DNA of 5,655 bases from JBAWAP01 sp049589355 (GTDB lineage: Bacteria > Chloroflexota > Anaerolineae > VGOG01): contig JBAWAP010000171.1 of assembly GCA_049589355.1 (NCBI GenBank), positions 1 through 5,655 on the forward strand, given 5' to 3'. The notes under the pieces were generated by a model. It ran no database searches, was not told where the DNA came from, and saw only the letters and a list, made by a program, of their open reading frames with translations. Made by a program: the position numbers and the translations under genes. Numbering within the stretch: the stretch's first letter is position 1; each line of letters opens with the position of its first letter. Below are positions 4,619 to 5,655 of the stretch, piece by piece.

Positions 4619-5655
4619 GTGGCTGTATCCTACGCTGATGCCAAAATCGAAGTCGGAGGGCTGGTGGAGCGCTTTGCCAGGCTGAGCGCCCGCAACCGCA
4701 GGCGGTACAATGAACCCGCCACCCGGCAAGAGTTCGTTCTACCCCTTTTCCGGGCCTTGGGCTGGAACGTCGAGGACACGCGCGAGGTCAGTCCTGAGGA
4801 AAGGGTATCGCGTGGCTTCGTGGACTTTGCCTTCCGCCTGGGCGGAATCCCTCGCTTCTTCCTGGAGACCAAGAAAATCCCCGAAAACCTGGAGGATCCC
4901 CGCTGGGCGCAGCAGGCCATCAACTACGCCTGGCTCAAAGGCGTCACCTGGGCCGTCCTCACCGACTTTGAGGGCCTCAAGGTCTTCAACGCCGAGTGGC
5001 AGGAGACCATCCCCGCCCGCGCTATCTTCAAGGACCTCTATTGGGAGGAGTATCTGGATCGCTTCGATGATCTGTGGTTGCTGTCGCGTCCGGCGATGGA
5101 GGAGGGAGCGCTCGACGGGGCTGCTGAGGCCGTGGGCCGGAAGGTGAAGAAGACGCCAGTAAACCGTCAGCTCTTCGCTGATCTGACCGAATGGCGCAGT
5201 GAGCTCTTCCGCTACCTGCGACCCTATAACCCTCAGTGGTCCATCGAGCAGATTGACCAGGCCGTGCAGCGCGTCCTCGACCGGCTGATCTTCATCCGCA
5301 CCTGTGAGGACCGCGAGATCGAGCCTCCCCTTCTGCGGCCGCTGTTGCGCCAGTGGCACGAGCAGGACCGTAAGGGAGACCTGGTGGCGGAGCTCAATCA
5401 GTTGTTCCGCCAGTTCGACGCCACCTATGACACGCTCCTCTTCGCCCCCCACTTCTGCGAGGAGTTGAAGAGCGAGCCTGCTCCCTTCGAGATGGTCATC
5501 AAGGGCTTGCACGATGTGGCCGGCGGCTACGGCTTCTACGACTTCAACGCCATTGACGCCGACGTGTTGGGCACGATCTACGAGCAGTACCTGGGCCACC
5601 GCGCGCAAGACCCCAAGGGCGAGCAGGTGGTGGACAAGCGTGCCAAACGCAAGGC
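4619..5655 (+). CDS. Type IIG (Eco57I-like) restriction-modification enzyme, N-terminal part
   Basis: The frame runs off the right edge; 345 codons are visible. A PD-(D/E)xK nuclease domain of the HsdR N-terminal type lies at about 30-130. Its key residues are Glu38 (in TRQEF), Asp69 (in GFVDFAF), Glu83 and Lys85 (in FLETKK), with 13 residues between Asp69 and Glu83. A helical connector follows (about 180-290), containing a VLDRLIFIRTCEDR segment. A YDFNAIDADVLGTIYEQYLG motif (307-326) follows, which in this family directly precedes the adenine methyltransferase domain (a GIYYTP motif and NPPY). That half should begin within a few residues of the edge. Known relatives cut DNA and methylate it with one polypeptide. 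GTG 4619 is chosen because the protein then starts MAVSYADAK, and GGGGA (4606-4610) lies 8 bases upstream; GTG 4604 is the alternative. There is no in-frame ATG near the start. Confidence 0.85.
   Translation, partial: MAVSYADAKIEVGGLVERFARLSARNRRRYNEPATRQEFVLPLFRALGWNVEDTREVSPEERVSRGFVDFAFRLGGIPRFFLETKKIPENLEDPRWAQQAINYAWLKGVTWAVLTDFEGLKVFNAEWQETIPARAIFKDLYWEEYLDRFDDLWLLSRPAMEEGALDGAAEAVGRKVKKTPVNRQLFADLTEWRSELFRYLRPYNPQWSIEQIDQAVQRVLDRLIFIRTCEDREIEPPLLRPLLRQWHEQDRKGDLVAELNQLFRQFDATYDTLLFAPHFCEELKSEPAPFEMVIKGLHDVAGGYGFYDFNAIDADVLGTIYEQYLGHRAQDPKGEQVVDKRAKRK

Noticed and set aside
4739..5608. Open frame of 289 codons on the minus strand, opposite the restriction gene
   Set aside because: The + strand frame carries a complete nuclease motif set, while this translation looks like a reverse-complement shadow rich in Leu, Val and Glu.

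Overview
The window looks like chromosomal DNA of a Chloroflexota bacterium, probably Anaerolineae-like. The main clue is a pair of exported proteins built from LysM repeats, proline-rich spacers and long Thr-Pro linkers, with a C-terminal module I associate with that phylum. This placement is inferred from protein style and moderately high GC, not from a marker gene. The window splits into a cell-surface half (about 300-3330) and a defence/accessory half (about 3540 to the right edge). All genes are on the + strand.

Cell-surface half. After a non-coding leader with a large imperfect inverted repeat (4-95), a near-consensus sigma-70 promoter (313-341) precedes a secreted protein of 563 aa with three LysM domains and a clan GH-A-like glycosidase domain (427-2118). 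A second secreted protein of 280 aa follows (2291-3133), with two LysM domains, a Thr-Pro linker and a small Ig-like module. The two genes share a LysM block about 92% identical in DNA. Immediately after the second gene lies a frameshifted stump of a glycosidase C-terminus. It is followed by a copy of the same 3' hairpin found after the first gene. The simplest reading is that this locus arose by tandem duplication of a LysM-glycosidase unit, and that the second copy lost or exchanged its catalytic domain.

Defence/accessory half. A compact type II toxin-antitoxin pair (3543-3794 and 3778-4287) has a PemK/MazF-like toxin that starts at GTG inside the antitoxin gene. After it comes a 45-codon ORF that looks like the broken N-terminus of a larger gene (4305-4442), then about 175 bases of inverted-repeat-containing DNA. 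The window ends inside a large gene starting at GTG 4619. Its first 345 codons carry a PD-(D/E)xK nuclease domain and the connector region typical of single-chain type IIG (Eco57I-like) restriction-modification enzymes. Its methyltransferase part should lie beyond the window.

I see no tRNA, rRNA, CRISPR array or intact insertion sequence. The most unusual material is the duplication history of the LysM genes, the paired 3' hairpins with compensating base changes, the C-terminally extended toxin, and the broken ORF beside the restriction gene.
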